Shown here one piece after another: positions 50,826-61,989 of a stretch of DNA of 64,000 nt; position 1 is the first letter of the stretch; each line of letters starts with the position of its first letter. This DNA is from Phytophthora colocasiae (Eukaryota > Oomycota > Peronosporomycetes > Peronosporales > Peronosporaceae). The notes under the pieces are model-generated. The model was not told the origin of the DNA, did no database searches, and saw only the letters and a list, made by a program, of their open reading frames with translations. The DNA lies in NCBI GenBank assembly GCA_018806915.1, contig JAGKQI010000059.1:434001-498000 (forward strand). Reading direction: 5' to 3'. Both the position numbers and the translations under genes were made by a program.

Positions 50826-52455
50826 ATGAAACGAGACTGGATTTCTCAAATGGAAGCCTTACAGCAGCGAATGAAAGTCATGGAAGCCGAGCGCGACAGG
50901 GAGAAAGAAAGTTCTCAGAACATGCAACGGTTCCAAGCCGGTCAGTTGAGAAACCTTCGAGCGACATTATCCCAAGTTCAAGAGGCGCGAAGGGTCGGTC
51001 ACCCTGATTCAGCAACTTCAAACCAAGTGTTACATACTGGCAACCCTGAAGTTGCAACTATGTATCCAGTATTCGGGTCGGAAATCAGAAGTGACGCAAG
51101 AAGGGTTGGGGTTGAACCCATGTCACATTCACCGGCTCTCAAGACGGAATCTCGAGAGGTTGCAACCTTCCAGCAAGGCACCCCTGCACGAAGCGCGGGG
51201 ACGAAGCGAGTGAAGGCCGAGAGGAATGGCGGCGCTACTACTGCTACGGCCACCCAGGTGACTCAAGCGACTTCAGTGACAGAGACCAAGGGTGATACCA
51301 GACGTGTACCTACTCCGAAGCGAGATCCGCCGCAGAGAACTGAAGCTAGACGGCCTAATGGAGATCGAAGAGCGTCTCGCAGAGCGAAGCGTCATGATAG
51401 AGCGCCAGACTCTGGTGGAGACTCTGACGATTCAAGTTCAGACTCTGCGAGCTCGTCATCGGAGAACTCAGAGCCAGGTGAAGTGGTGAATTTGACGGCA
51501 GCAACTCAAGCGCAAGCCGGAACCACACTTCTGACGCTAAGGCCGTTCATGAACTCGAACAACCTTGGAGAATTCGACCCCAGGGCTACCCTCAGGGAAC
51601 GTGTCCACTGGTGGGAGCGGTTTACAAATATGGCGTCTCAAGGAGGATGGTCGACCAAGACGCGCATCCAGGAACTCAAGTTGAAGCTCCCTGTGTCTGC
51701 GCGAGACTGGTTTAACCAGCTTCCCAAAAGTGTATCCCGTGACTGGAAAGAGCTGTCCTCAGAGTTCAAGAAACGTTATTGCAAAGCTCGGTCCTCGTAT
51801 TCTGAGAGATACTTCACTATGGCTATGAAAGACTCTGAGACCCCGCTTGAATTTTTCTACCGACTTAATTCTGCCGCCGGAAAAGCTGACATCGATTTCC
51901 GAAAATCGTCCAAGCGTCTTGAGAAGCATGTACTGCGATTCATCACGAAGCTTAAGGATGCACGTCTGAAAACGTCGCTGCAAGGTCAGAGATTTCGACG
52001 GATTTCAGACTTGGAATATGCGTTGCAGCAAGATGAAGATGTGTGGCGAACTGGTGACCAAGAAATGGCCCCTGCCAAGTCTCGAGATTTCCGGGCCGAC
52101 AATATTCCGCGGGGACAGTTCAAGCCCAAGCGTGTGCATCGGACTTATGTCGCAAGAGATATGGATTCTGAAGACTATGACTCTGAAAACTCAGAAAATC
52201 ATAAGGAATCTCTGAAATCCAATCAGGATACCAGAGATCAGACGGGTGATTCCAGAACTCCAAGTGCGACTTCAGAGTCTACCCGTGATGAAAGTACTGC
52301 GCAGGCATCTTCGAACAATTCAAAGGCTCCACCAAGTGCAGATTGGACGCAGACTCTGACAAATGAGGTATATCGAGTGATGGATAACATGGGATGGCGT
52401 CCGCCGCCCCAGTCCCCGTCTGGATCGTCAGTTCAAGGGTTCCACCAAAGGAGAT
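50826..52455 (+). pseudogene. Element B Gag capsid region, 3' truncated
   Basis: ATG 50826, colinear with the 644-codon ORF of A up to SGSSVQGFHQR, then a junction with element C. The open frame continues to 52604 only by chance through inverted integrase sequence. The zinc knuckles are missing, so the protein could not bind RNA as Gag does. Confidence 0.88.
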
Positions 52456-53497
52456 CCGTTCGACCTCGTACTCGTCGGCATCCAGATCTGGGACCCAACT
52501 GTCCTCCGGAAGGAGGATCTCATCGAAATCTAGCCGATCTGCTTCATCCACAGTCAACTCGACCCGCGGTCGATCCGGAAAATTCCGCACCAGCTTTAGC
52601 TTAGAAACATGGACCACTGGAAAGATATGGTAATCAGATCCCGCGATCTCCAGCTTGATCGTGAATTCGTTGAGCTTCTCTGCAACACGGAACGGGCCGT
52701 GCCAAAGGTGAGCGAGTTTACGTGCATACCCTTCCTTCACACGATCTAGGTATAGCCAAACTCGTGATCCAGCTTCGATCTGATGCGGATCGACGTCCTC
52801 ATTGTGCCGATCGGCTCGATCTGCAATCGCCTCTCGTAGTCTAGCGTTGACCTGCTCTCGCGACTGCTGGTAGTATCTCTGAACCCGATACCTCCACCGT
52901 CTTGGATCGCGATCGTGGCGTCTGGTCGATCCGATCGGGATCGTTGCCTCCAACGTCGATCTCGGATCCCATCCATGTACCAGGTAATGAGGGTATCTCC
53001 CGAACCCGATCGTGAGCCGTATTAATGGCGAACGTCAGTCTCTCCGCGTATTCATCCCAGTCCTTCTGATCGAGATCTTGAACATACATCTTGATCGCCC
53101 TAGTCGCCGTTTGCACCATCCGTTCCGCAGTCCCGTTGGCTTGCGGCCGGTAGGCCATCGTCGCCCGTTGTCGCTGCCCCAGGATCTTATTGAACGATCT
53201 GAAGAAGTCGGACATGAAACCCGGTTCTCGATCGTGCCTGATCATCTCGCTAGCACCAAATCTGCGGAACACGCATTCTTCATAAGATTCCGCGACGGTC
53301 TGGGCCGATCGGGAGGAACTGGCCTTTGCGATCACATATCCCGTGAACAGATCGACCCAGATCAGTAGTTCGGTGTTGCCTTTGTTGGATCTGGGCAGAG
53401 AAGGTATGTGATCCATTGCTATGATCTGGAATGGGTATGTCGCCTGCAGATTCCCCGGCGACTCGCCCCGGATCGTGGGTCTCCTTCCCGGTCTCAC
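52456..53497 (-). pseudogene. Element C integrase core and C-terminal part, truncated
   Basis: DDE residues are visible: QIIAMDHIPSLPRS (D1), EMIRHDREPGFMSDFF (D2) and YRPQANGTAERMVQ (E). After a frame break near 52950 come WRYRVQRYYQQSREQVNARL, KLAHLWHGPFRVAEKLNEFT and PEDSWVPDLDADEYEVERIS, where the sequence stops at the junction with element B, in what should be the first strand of the chromodomain. Dead. Confidence 0.87.
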
Positions 53498-54447
53498 AAT
53501 CTACACACTCGCCTACGTATCGCTGCACGCTCCGATATAATCCTCCAGTGGAAATGATCTCGGATCCGCTGATAAGTGCGTCCGATCCCTTGATGTCCCC
53601 CTTCCAGAGTCGTATGATAGTGGTGGAGGACATCCTGCTGTAGCGTTTCTGGAACTACAAGTCTCATCAGGCGATCGCGATCACCTCTTGATCTCGGCCC
53701 TGGTGGGCAGTAAAACAACAGATCTTGTTCATCTACCTCGTACTCGGAGGCGATCTTGGCGTAGGATCCGGATTCGGCTCGAGTAAGATCCGCAATCTGC
53801 CCAGCCAGGTACTTCTTTAGTCCTGCGATCCAGACCTCCTCGTCCTGGGCTCGCCTGATCCGATCAACCCGCATCTCCCGGATCAGTTCCTCTCGCAAGA
53901 CAGCGGCGCCAGGTCGCGCTCGGGCTGCACGCGTGGCTACTGCCGACACTTGCACAGATCGATCTTCAACTCGAGGGATCAACACCTCATTAAGCCGATT
54001 CAGGGTGATCAGATCGCATCGATCTGTCTCATCGTGGACTTCGATCCCGCTTCCTCGCTGCAGCGCGGCACTCGCCAAGCTATCTGCGCTCCCATTCCAG
54101 TCTCTCTTCACATGGACCAGCTCGTGATCTCCCCAATTCCGCAAGCGATCTAGCACCTTCTGTTTCAGTAGCGTCAATCCTGGCGCCTTGCAGTCGATCT
54201 CGCCCCGGACTTGTCGGATTACCAGATTCGAATCGCCACAAACGACCAAACGGCGGCGTTCTAACTGTGCGATCATGCCAAGACCTAGCAAGAGTCCACG
54301 GTATTCCGCTTCATTGACAGTGAGGCTTTCAGCATAATCCGATCTAGCCTTGATCACCTTCCACTCCGGTAAACTCCACACGATCGCGCTGAAAGCGCCT
54401 CCTCCTCGTTTCACGCGTGCCGATCCGTCGAAACTTATAACCCACAA
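53494..54447 (-). pseudogene. Element C second RNase H and integrase zinc domain
   Basis: Opens right after an in-frame TAG (54450-54448). The RNase H keeps all acidic residues: WVISFDGSARVKRGGG, VNEAEYRGLLLGL, VVCGDSNLVIRQVRG and HVKRDWNGSADSLA. About 100 residues of linker follow, then the integrase HH part (HHYHTTLEGGHQGIGRTY). The CC part (ECVDCETGKET) is in another frame near 53500, so there is a frameshift. Same domain order as in element A. Confidence 0.85.
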
Positions 54448-55064
54448 CTACTCATCTGGGTCTACAGTGGGGATCGGCATCTGGATCCGACGTTTTGGCT
54501 CCTTTCGCGGCGCGATCGCGATCAGAGCTTCGTCGATCTCCGATCGGGGCGTTATGTTAGCTGCGATCGCCGCCAGTATTTCATCCTCCCCTTCGTACAC
54601 TTCGTGATCTCGAGTGTCCACGGGGACAGAAGAGCAGACCATTGTCCCAGACGTCCTTGGAGGCCGGCAGACTTGAACAGCCAGGCAAGCGTCGAGTGTC
54701 GGGTTAGGACCTTGATCCGACGTCCCACCAACAAGGTGTAGTGTAGGTCCAAGATCCGAAGTAGAGCTAACACCTCCTTTTCGGCAACATTATAATTCAG
54801 CTCGTTGGTCTTCAAGGTTCGGCTGGCAAACGCGACCGGGTGGTAGATCTGGTCGTGTTCCTGCATTAGTGCGGCGGAAATCGCCCAGTCACTAGCGTAC
54901 ACGATCACCACGGGTAACTTCGTCGTGTCGAAGTGGCGAAGGATCGGGGTCGACGCGATCTTGGTCTTCAAGGCTGTAAACGCCCTGTATGCCCTACCCC
55001 ACCTCTCGTCACCAGTCTTTAGGCCCAGGTTGGTTCCGATCTCGCTTGAACAGGGTGAAGACAT
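54448..55064 (-). pseudogene. Element C RT-linked RNase H, degenerate
   Basis: Fold words are present (VVIVYASDWAISAALMQEH, YHPVAFASRTLKTNELNYNV, AEKEVLALLRILDL) but the catalytic positions usually reading TDAS and TDH read VYAS and LTRH, so it is likely inactive. A frameshift near 54600 separates it from the linker (ILAAIAANITPRSEIDEA) that leads to the second RNase H. Confidence 0.8.
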
Positions 55065-55073
55065 CGCCCCAAG

Positions 55074-56546
55074 TCAGGATCCGTTGTAACTATCGCTTCT
55101 TTGAGTCGGGATATCTAGCGATCTATCCCGATCCGACTTAAGCGCGACGGGATCTTGAGTGATCAGGTCCATGCTATCCATGATCTTTCGTAGATCTGGT
55201 CGCTTCTTCAGTTCTGCGAACTCCACCTCACGTAGTTCATATAGGACCGATGCATAGATCGCATAATCCTCGATGAACCGACTATAGTAATTCAAACTTC
55301 CAAGGAACGATTGCATGGATCGGAGTGATCCAGGGAATGGTAGATCCGTCAGAGACTTCAGGTCCTTCGGGTTTGCCTCCAATCCATCGATCGACACTTT
55401 GTGTCCGAGATATTCCACCTTATCCATGCCCCAGAAGCTCTTTGCCACACTGATCGAGAGATTCCACTTATCGCAGGCCTCCAATAGGCCTTCCACCCGA
55501 TCGCACATTTGATCCCATGATCCAGCCGTGATCAAGATATCGTCGATGTATGATCTCCGACCTAGCACCGACGGACGACCGGGATCTTCCGGGATCCCTG
55601 ATTCGAACACATCCGCAGAGCCTTCCACATCTCCGGACTGGGAGATCTTCAGAAATCCATATAGGGCATTGTCCACAAGGCGTTGATAGATCTGAGGAGC
55701 GTTCTTCAGCCCGAACGGCATGCGATTCCACTCGAAAAGGCCAAATGGAGTGATGAAAGCTGAGATCGCGCGAGCTCGATCGGTCATTGACACGACCCAG
55801 AATCCACTGGCCATATCCAGCGAACAGTACCACAAAACCTTGTCAAGATCCTCTAGCAGGTCATTGATCAAAGGCATCGGGTTGATCATCAGCCTTGTGA
55901 GACCGTTCACCAGCCGATAATCGATACATAGTCGGATGTCTACACCGTTCTTCTTGATGATCACCACGATCGGAGATGCCCATGGCGATGTCGATGGCCG
56001 AATGATCTTGGCAGCTAGGAGTCCTTTGATAAGATCCGATACTTTCTCGCGAAACTGTGGCGCCACCTTTCGGACTCGTTGTGCGATCGGCTTTGCATCA
56101 CCCACGTCGATATCGCATATAACACCCTTGGCCGCTGGAGGAAGTGCGTTTCCCTTTCCGATCAGGAGATGTCGCTTCTTCCAAATAATCTGTCGAAGTT
56201 TCTCGATCTCCTCCGGGGTAGCCGATCCCGGATTCCCTACTTGCAGATCTTCAATCCTGACTTCTTCGGTGGTGGAGATCTGGATCTCTGGTACTACTGC
56301 GAGATTATCGGCTAGATCTTCGGTCGAAAAATCACCACTTTCGTGTAAGTGGGTCTGATCAGCGTTCTCGATCCCTTCAGGAGATGTCGGATCCGGTTCA
56401 TCCGTTGATTGATCACGCAGCCTATCGTCCTTGGCTGTCAAGATCGGGGTGTCTTTAACCCTGGGGACGGCATCGGCGTCGGATTCATGTTTGATCTCGA
56501 TTTGAAAATCTGGTTTTTCTGTTTTTCCTCGATCTCTTCTTCGCAT
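55074..56546 (-). CDS. Element C reverse transcriptase
   Basis: 490 codons open. Blocks: STSPWASPIVVIIKKNGV, RLCIDYRLVNGLTRLM, CSLDMASGFWVVSM, FGLFEWNRMPFGLKNAP and RRSYIDDILITAG (YIDD), then KVEYLGHKVSIDGLEA and FLGSLNYYSRFIEDYAIYA. The N-terminal part (PPAAKGVICDIDVGDAKPIA) resembles the end of the protease ORF of A. The domain itself is complete although the element is not. Confidence 0.9.
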   Translation of the reverse strand: MRRRDRGKTEKPDFQIEIKHESDADAVPRVKDTPILTAKDDRLRDQSTDEPDPTSPEGIENADQTHLHESGDFSTEDLADNLAVVPEIQISTTEEVRIEDLQVGNPGSATPEEIEKLRQIIWKKRHLLIGKGNALPPAAKGVICDIDVGDAKPIAQRVRKVAPQFREKVSDLIKGLLAAKIIRPSTSPWASPIVVIIKKNGVDIRLCIDYRLVNGLTRLMINPMPLINDLLEDLDKVLWYCSLDMASGFWVVSMTDRARAISAFITPFGLFEWNRMPFGLKNAPQIYQRLVDNALYGFLKISQSGDVEGSADVFESGIPEDPGRPSVLGRRSYIDDILITAGSWDQMCDRVEGLLEACDKWNLSISVAKSFWGMDKVEYLGHKVSIDGLEANPKDLKSLTDLPFPGSLRSMQSFLGSLNYYSRFIEDYAIYASVLYELREVEFAELKKRPDLRKIMDSMDLITQDPVALKSDRDRSLDIPTQRSDSYNGS

Positions 56547-57939
56547 GTCCGATCTGTCCGATCTGGGGCCTGATCTGGCAAGCTCTCATTCGTCTCAGTC
56601 TCACCGCCCCCAGCTTCGCCACTCGGGGTCTTGTCGGAACTGATCGTGATCGGTGGGGTATCCATGGGATCCGGTTGGGGATCGATGAATGCGACCTTGA
56701 CTTCGGCTGTATCGGTTGGTGATCGCGGTTCCGGTGTCGATATTGGTGCAGGATCAGGGTCGGTCCTGGTTGCCCCACCTCGGCGGAGTATGGATCGCGG
56801 CGTAACGTAGGTCGGCCGTTCGACCGACGGTAAGGGGATCTCCACGGATTCCTGAGGTTCTGGTCTTGCGTCCACAGTCGCTTCTAGAGCTAGATTCTGC
56901 CACTCCATGTAACGTCGGGATCCGATCGACACAAACCCGGGGAATCGAGGCACTTTTTCCTGATCAAGTACCATTCCAACATGTAATCTGTGATCCAGTC
57001 GTAAAATCTTCTCGCTCAAATTCGTGATCACTAAGTACCGAGTTCGGCCGGGTCCATTCACCACTGTAGGTACCCATTGGTCGCCTCTGGTCACCCACAA
57101 TTTTTCTGTCGCCGATAATTTCACTCTCGATGCGATCTCTTCAGATCCCCCAACTAGGATATGTAGATCTTCCTCCAATTTTACCGATCTTACCTTCTCC
57201 CCGTATAATCTCTTGCGACCACTAAGTGGGATCCCCACTTCATTAGGTAAGCACATCGATCCCTTCGCCAGATCCATCCGGACTCCAGCCGGGATCATGA
57301 AATCCATACCCAGGATCGCATCTTGCCCGGATAGATCCCCGATCCAAATATCGAAAAGTAGACCAAGTATCCCGCAAGCGTGATCTTGATCCTCGTTCTT
57401 CCCTCGGTGGTGTACACATTATCACCGATCCCAACACACTCCTGTCTCTGACTAGTGTCAAAGTGGCACCCAACCTTACGAGCAAAGGCGGTATCCAAGA
57501 TGGATACCTCGGCGCCAGTGTCCAGGAGCAAGATCGCTCTTTCGTGATTGATCTTGCCTGAGATCTTGGCTTGGCGGAACCATTTTCCGGGTGCGTGGTA
57601 TTTCCAATACCCCCTGGACTCTCCTTCCTTGAGATCCAGAGCCACTTCCGCACCAGATCGAGAGAACTCATCGATCCGGGGAAGACTCGCGATCTTAGCA
57701 GTATACGAATGCAACTTACATGTATTACCGCGCAGATCCGAATTCTCCCTATCTTGATCTCTCGATTTCTTGTTCACATATGCATAGATGCAGTACTCAG
57801 AACGCTCGGCTCGTACCGGTTTCCAAACCGGCGAGCGTCCTAGTTTAACATCTTCTCCACCTTCTCGGGGAACAATCCGGCATGTCGGGTCGGGTCGTAC
57901 CACTTGCGGATCTGGTTGTAGAATTCTTCCATGGGGCAT
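56438..57939 (-). pseudogene. Element C retropepsin region, frameshifted
   Basis: The frame 57939-57295 contains GYWKYHAPGKWFRQAKISGK and the protease motif ERAILLLDTGAEVSILDTAF. The fold continues in the frame 57307-56438 (MDFMIPAGVRMDLAKG), so there is a frameshift at about 57300-57360 between the active site and the flap/second strand. The rest is a Pro/Asp/Thr-rich linker, as in element A. Confidence 0.8.
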
Positions 57940-60164
57940 TCTCCAGCTTCATGGATCTCCCCACAACCACGGCAGGTATACAGACAGCGATCCGTTGGGT
58001 GACCCCTCTTCCCGCACTTTTCACAAGTTAGACGTCTCCAGCAGTCCAGATCCGTATGCTTCCGCGATCCACAGTGTGAACAGCGACCTCGATCGTGGTC
58101 TGACGTACCCCTGCGATCCGCGATCCGGCCTCGATCTTGCGCGTTCACCTGCGATCGCGACTGATCCTGTTGGTGGGGAACGCCCCCAGTGCCGATCTGC
58201 TTGTCTTCCGACGCGGCAAGATATATCCTCCGGAGATCGCCTTCAGAATCGGATCCGTCCGATCCGGATACTTCCTCTGATTCCGAGCTCGGATCTTGGG
58301 CTTGGATCGCCCGTACCACCGCTCGGGTGGGTGCCGCCGGGGCACTGGCCGGTGCCTTTTGTCTGTACTTCGATCCGAACGCAGATTTACGTTGTCTGCT
58401 TTTCGCCCGTTCCCGGGCACGAAGTACCTCCTCCAGTTCATCGACGTCGCTCAGTCGGAGTAGGGTCAGCCGATCAGCTAACTCCGGATCTCCTAATGTC
58501 TCGATGTAGTGGTCTACATGTTCCCGGCGGGCCTTAGGGCTCCCATCCTTGATCTTCAGTCTAGCACGTAAAGCCGCCACGTTGAGCCGGTAGAGGTAAT
58601 CAAGGGGAGTTTCTTCCGATCGCTTGCGAGCGTGATAGTATTGCCACGCGACCGACATACCCAACCCACAATACTGGGTCTGGAAACTGTCCAGCAGATC
58701 CGCCCACTTGGTTTTCGTCGTTCGACTGAGCTGCCTGTACCAGTTCTTTGCCGGTCCCACCATCAGATCTGCAAACGTGAGGCTTTTTTTCTTCTTCCGT
58801 AGCCTGATCACGCTGGAACGCTGACTTGACCTTACTGATCCAGGCCCGAGCGCGATCTTCATCCAGATCTTTACCCTCAAAATCTTTCAGATCTGAGATT
58901 GCTGAGATCCGGACCCGCTGGATCATCGACGATCCTCCTTGACCGATCGCCGCGGATGCGATCGCTGCTCGGCTCGACATCTGTCCACCGGAACTTGGTA
59001 TGCCCATATCGTCCGGATCGTATTCCCATGCATCCGGATCCGAGGCCGTAACGGACTCCATTTCAACATCCAACTCCCCTTTTATCGGCGATCGGGGTGT
59101 CGCGAGATTCCGTTCTTTTAAGAAACGATCCATCGCCATTTGAAAGTAGTCGTCCAGCTTGTTGCTCGATCCCGTGGAATTAGTCGTCGGCGCGGTCTGG
59201 TCTGTCCGGGTCCGGCGATTTTCTTGCTGATCAGGTGTCTTAGCCTCCAGTTTCGTGGCCATCGATCGTGTATCTTGTTTCTTCATACGCGATTTCAGGA
59301 ATTTGGCACCGGAGGGGCCTAACGACATGCGTTGCAGCCTTCTCGGGCTGTCGGAATCTGGTTCCGAGGTCGCTGACGCGTAGCATGACGATCCAGTCTG
59401 ATAACCTAGATCGGGCGTCAGTGGGCGTTCGCCGACCAAGACTTTGAGAGAGTTGAATAGGTCATGGGTTGCATACTGAATCGCTTCCAGTTCCAGGTCA
59501 AATAGAGAGTTTGGGTCGAATTCTCCAGCCACTAAACCAGCCTCTTGGAGCAGATCAAGTAGAATCTTCACCGCGTTCAGGCGGTCCGAGCTAGTCCGGG
59601 GTTTCGACACTGGGCCGGTGAGGTTACCGATCTGGCGGACTTGTATGATCGTAAGAACGGGGTCGTTAAGCAAGGTCTCGCTTAGCATCTTCCTGTAATA
59701 GGCCTGCTTGATTGCGTCCTTGGTAATCGTCGATCCCGGGCTGATCATGTCTTCTGGCTCTGAGTCTGGAGCTTTCAATTTCGTCCGGGTGCTCTTGATC
59801 TTCTTTTTCTTGGTCGATCTTGAGGCAACAGTGGACTTGGTGAGCAGATTTGGTTTCAGCTTTGCTGATTCCTTATCGCTCGTGTGCGGATCTCGATTCT
59901 CATCGAGATCCGCGGTGGCCCTCGAAGGGGCCTTGGGAGGAATTCGAGGTTTTTCTTCAAGATCTGGATTGCGATCCAGGTCTGCCTCGTGCCTGTCAGT
60001 AGAGATCCTCCCAGAACTCTGCTGATCTGTGGATTTTTCCGTTTTCAGTGGTGCCTCCGCCGATCCAACATTCGTAGGCACTTCTTCCCCTTGTTCTTCC
60101 TTAATCTTGACATCTTCTTGGGACTCACGGTGATATCCTCGGTTCGAATCCGGGCACGCGCACC
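57840..60164 (-). pseudogene. Element C Gag, frameshifted in an A-run
   Basis: The first frame (58600-60219) is open through the primer site and has no ATG before about residue 156. It ends in the capsid-like domain (KDFEGKDLDEDRARAWISKV). At the A-run near 58790 the homologous reading moves to the frame 58880-57840: SLTFADLMVGPAKNWYRQLS, WADLLDSFQTQYCGLGMSVA, ETPLDYLYRLNVAALRAR, then zinc knuckles (CSHCGSRKHTDLDCW, CEKCGKRGHPTDRC) and CRGCGEIHEAGEC. Either a programmed shift in the A-run or decay. Confidence 0.8.
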
Positions 60165-60165
60165 A
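60138..60165 (-). other. Extended primer binding site of element C
   Basis: The plus strand reads ctcggttcgaatccgggc followed by acgcgcacca, i.e. the complete T arm (stem CTCGG/CCGGG around TTCGAAT) plus the acceptor strand and CCA of a tRNA. It is separated from the LTR (60167) by one base. Element A matches the last 16 nt of the same tRNA. Confidence 0.85.
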
Positions 60166-60166
60166 T

Positions 60167-61435
60167 TGTGGCGGAGCGGATCTGGCCAAAATCTGGTTGA
60201 GGCCGATCGCGATCGCCACTTGCGCCCAGACACCGACTAACGGAGGGGGTCCCCCGATGATCCGTGATCTTGCTGCGTGTAGTGTTCACCTTGTGTACCC
60301 GTCGGTAGGCGGGTTACGCTCTTCCAGGTGACTTCTGAAGATGTCTTGGGACGAGAAGAATGTCTTGGGTGACGTAGGGGGTGTGAGATAGCGTGGGAAT
60401 ACTTCACTCTACCTCGGAGGGGTTGATCCGGGTCACAGGCGAGTTCTCGAGCCTTGATCCGGTCACCTGGTCTTCGATCCAGGTCTTCCAAAGGTCCAAT
60501 GTTGGGGATCTGATCCCTTCCTTTACGATGCTTGCCGCTTCCTATAGCGGGTGTCTTGATGGGTTGAGAGTCGACGAGATCGTCAGGCCAAGCAGCCAAT
60601 TCCTTCCGATCCGTAGTTCGCACGTAAAGGATAGATCACTAGATAGGGTAAAACTGGCCAATGTATTATCCAGAATTAACCTCTATGCTAGATCTCTTCT
60701 CCTTACCTTCTTGATGCCGGGGGGCCAATGTAATTCCCAGTTCCAGTCTTGAACGAAGGCACTTGTGATGTCCAGAGCAAATTCGATTCTGTTTATGGTT
60801 ATTCCTATGTCTACTAGCCCCATCCTCATCTGCTATCCTACGATTACCTGACATCCGGCTACACAGCTGCCCTTCCGATCTTCGATCTTGATCTCACCTA
60901 ACCCCTAATCGCGATCTCGATCTGCCGATCTGGCGATCAGCCGATCTCGATCAACCATCTCGGTCATCGATCTTGGTCCACCGTCTTGAACAATGATCCC
61001 GATCAGCAGCCTTCATACTTGATCTCGCGTGCCTGCGTCGTCGACATTCCAGGTCTTGAGCTTCCCAGACTTGATCACCACTCCCCACGCGACTAACACT
61101 GCCATCAGGTCCCCTCGGCAGCATCTCACGGTTATGTTGTCACCGGCCCACCATAGATCACACCGATCCCGACCCTCTGCCGCCTTGATCTCCTTCTCAT
61201 GCGACCTCAGGCAAGGCGCCCTTTTCTCCTCCGACCCTGAGCCGCCACGCGGGACCGCACGACGGGTTCTCCAATCACTTAGTCTCACTTGACCAAGACG
61301 CCATCCATTCATCGCTGGCGAGATCCAGACGAACATCGATCTGGATCCATTCGTCAGCCATCGTTCGCGCAATCTGGGGTCATCAACTGACATCTTGCTT
61401 CGCCAGAGGCCCCTGTCGCTTGATCCGACTCTCTT
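60167..61435 (-). repeat. 5' LTR of element C (outer edge uncertain)
   Basis: Starts tgtggcggagcggatctggc; the first 100 bp recur at 8999-9098 and the first 500 bp or so recur inverted and diverged at 11056-10500. Its other end is not certain because no second intact LTR is present; the A-related fragment begins at about 61484. Tandem gatct-rich words (cgatctcgatctgccgatct) lie near 60910-60940. Confidence 0.7.
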
Positions 61436-61483
61436 AGGGCCTGACGTTGCCTTTTCTCGGATTTCTTATTCGCGCTTCACCAC

Positions 61484-61987
61484 AGCTGCCACCTGGCGAT
61501 GTGGCTGAACCAACATCTCCACCCTGCGATATACCGGCAGTTGCCGAAGCAGGACAAGTGCCTGTGGCGTCGCCTGCCACCCCACTCGCTGGGGCGTTTG
61601 AGCTCAGGGAAGTGTTCGTTTCCTCAGTCATGAGCGAAAGGACGGAGTTTTGGAAATGATCGCCTGTTAGGCAAGTCAAATTCAAGTTTCTGAGTCTGAG
61701 AGAATCAGATTGTGCGACGGGACACCAGAGACTCTGAAAACCAGGCAATTGGCAAAGAGTTGCAGCTACGCTACGCTCTGAAAACCGTCTATCACGCACG
61801 GGTGCGGCCGCGTCCCAAAGTCCCTTTCGCTTATAACCCATAGTATAACCAATCACATCGTAACGTAATATCCACCTGTCGCTCGAAAATCGGAATTAAC
61901 ATCATGTCAACCGCCCCTCCTGGTCACGATCCATCAGTGCGGAACTTTCTCCAAGCTGTGTATCATGGCCAGGCCTATCAAACATTC
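61484..61987. mobile_element. Rearranged fragment of element A (inverted part plus forward part)
   Basis: 61484-61793 is the reverse complement of about 20050-19742 (start of the antisense ORF, some percent diverged). 61796-61909 is a forward copy of the last 114 bp of the LTR (19549-19662), and 61910-61987 a forward copy of 19663-19739. Thus the two neighbouring parts of A are arranged head to head. At 61988 it joins Helitron H3. Confidence 0.85.
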
Positions 61988-61989
61988 CA

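Larger units (their letters stand above)
47248..52455 (+). mobile_element. Element B: truncated copy of element A (5' LTR and gag)
   Basis: 5' LTR 47248-48911, primer site 48914-48929 (tggtgcgcgtgcccgg), then gag ORFs colinear with A. Everything from the gag zinc knuckles onward is missing: at about 52455 the sequence jumps into the integrase of element C in opposite orientation. Gag carries a 491-bp deletion and additional stops. It is dead, but nearly identical to A over long blocks. Confidence 0.9.
52456..61435 (-). mobile_element. Element C: GATC-rich Ty3/Gypsy element, 3' truncated
   Basis: Minus orientation: 5' LTR from 60167 upward (outer edge uncertain, about 61.43 kb), primer site 60141-60165, gag, protease, RT, degenerate RNase H, second RNase H and integrase. 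It is cut inside the region just before the chromodomain at about 52456, where it joins element B. It has the same architecture as A but is diverged, smaller and has no antisense ORF in the surviving part. Several frameshifts. GATC occurs about once per 33 bp (18 in 57841-58440). Confidence 0.88.

Noticed and set aside
60141..60165. A tRNA gene near 60.1 kb
   Set aside because: Only the T arm and acceptor 3' strand are present; no D or anticodon arm upstream. It is the primer site of element C.
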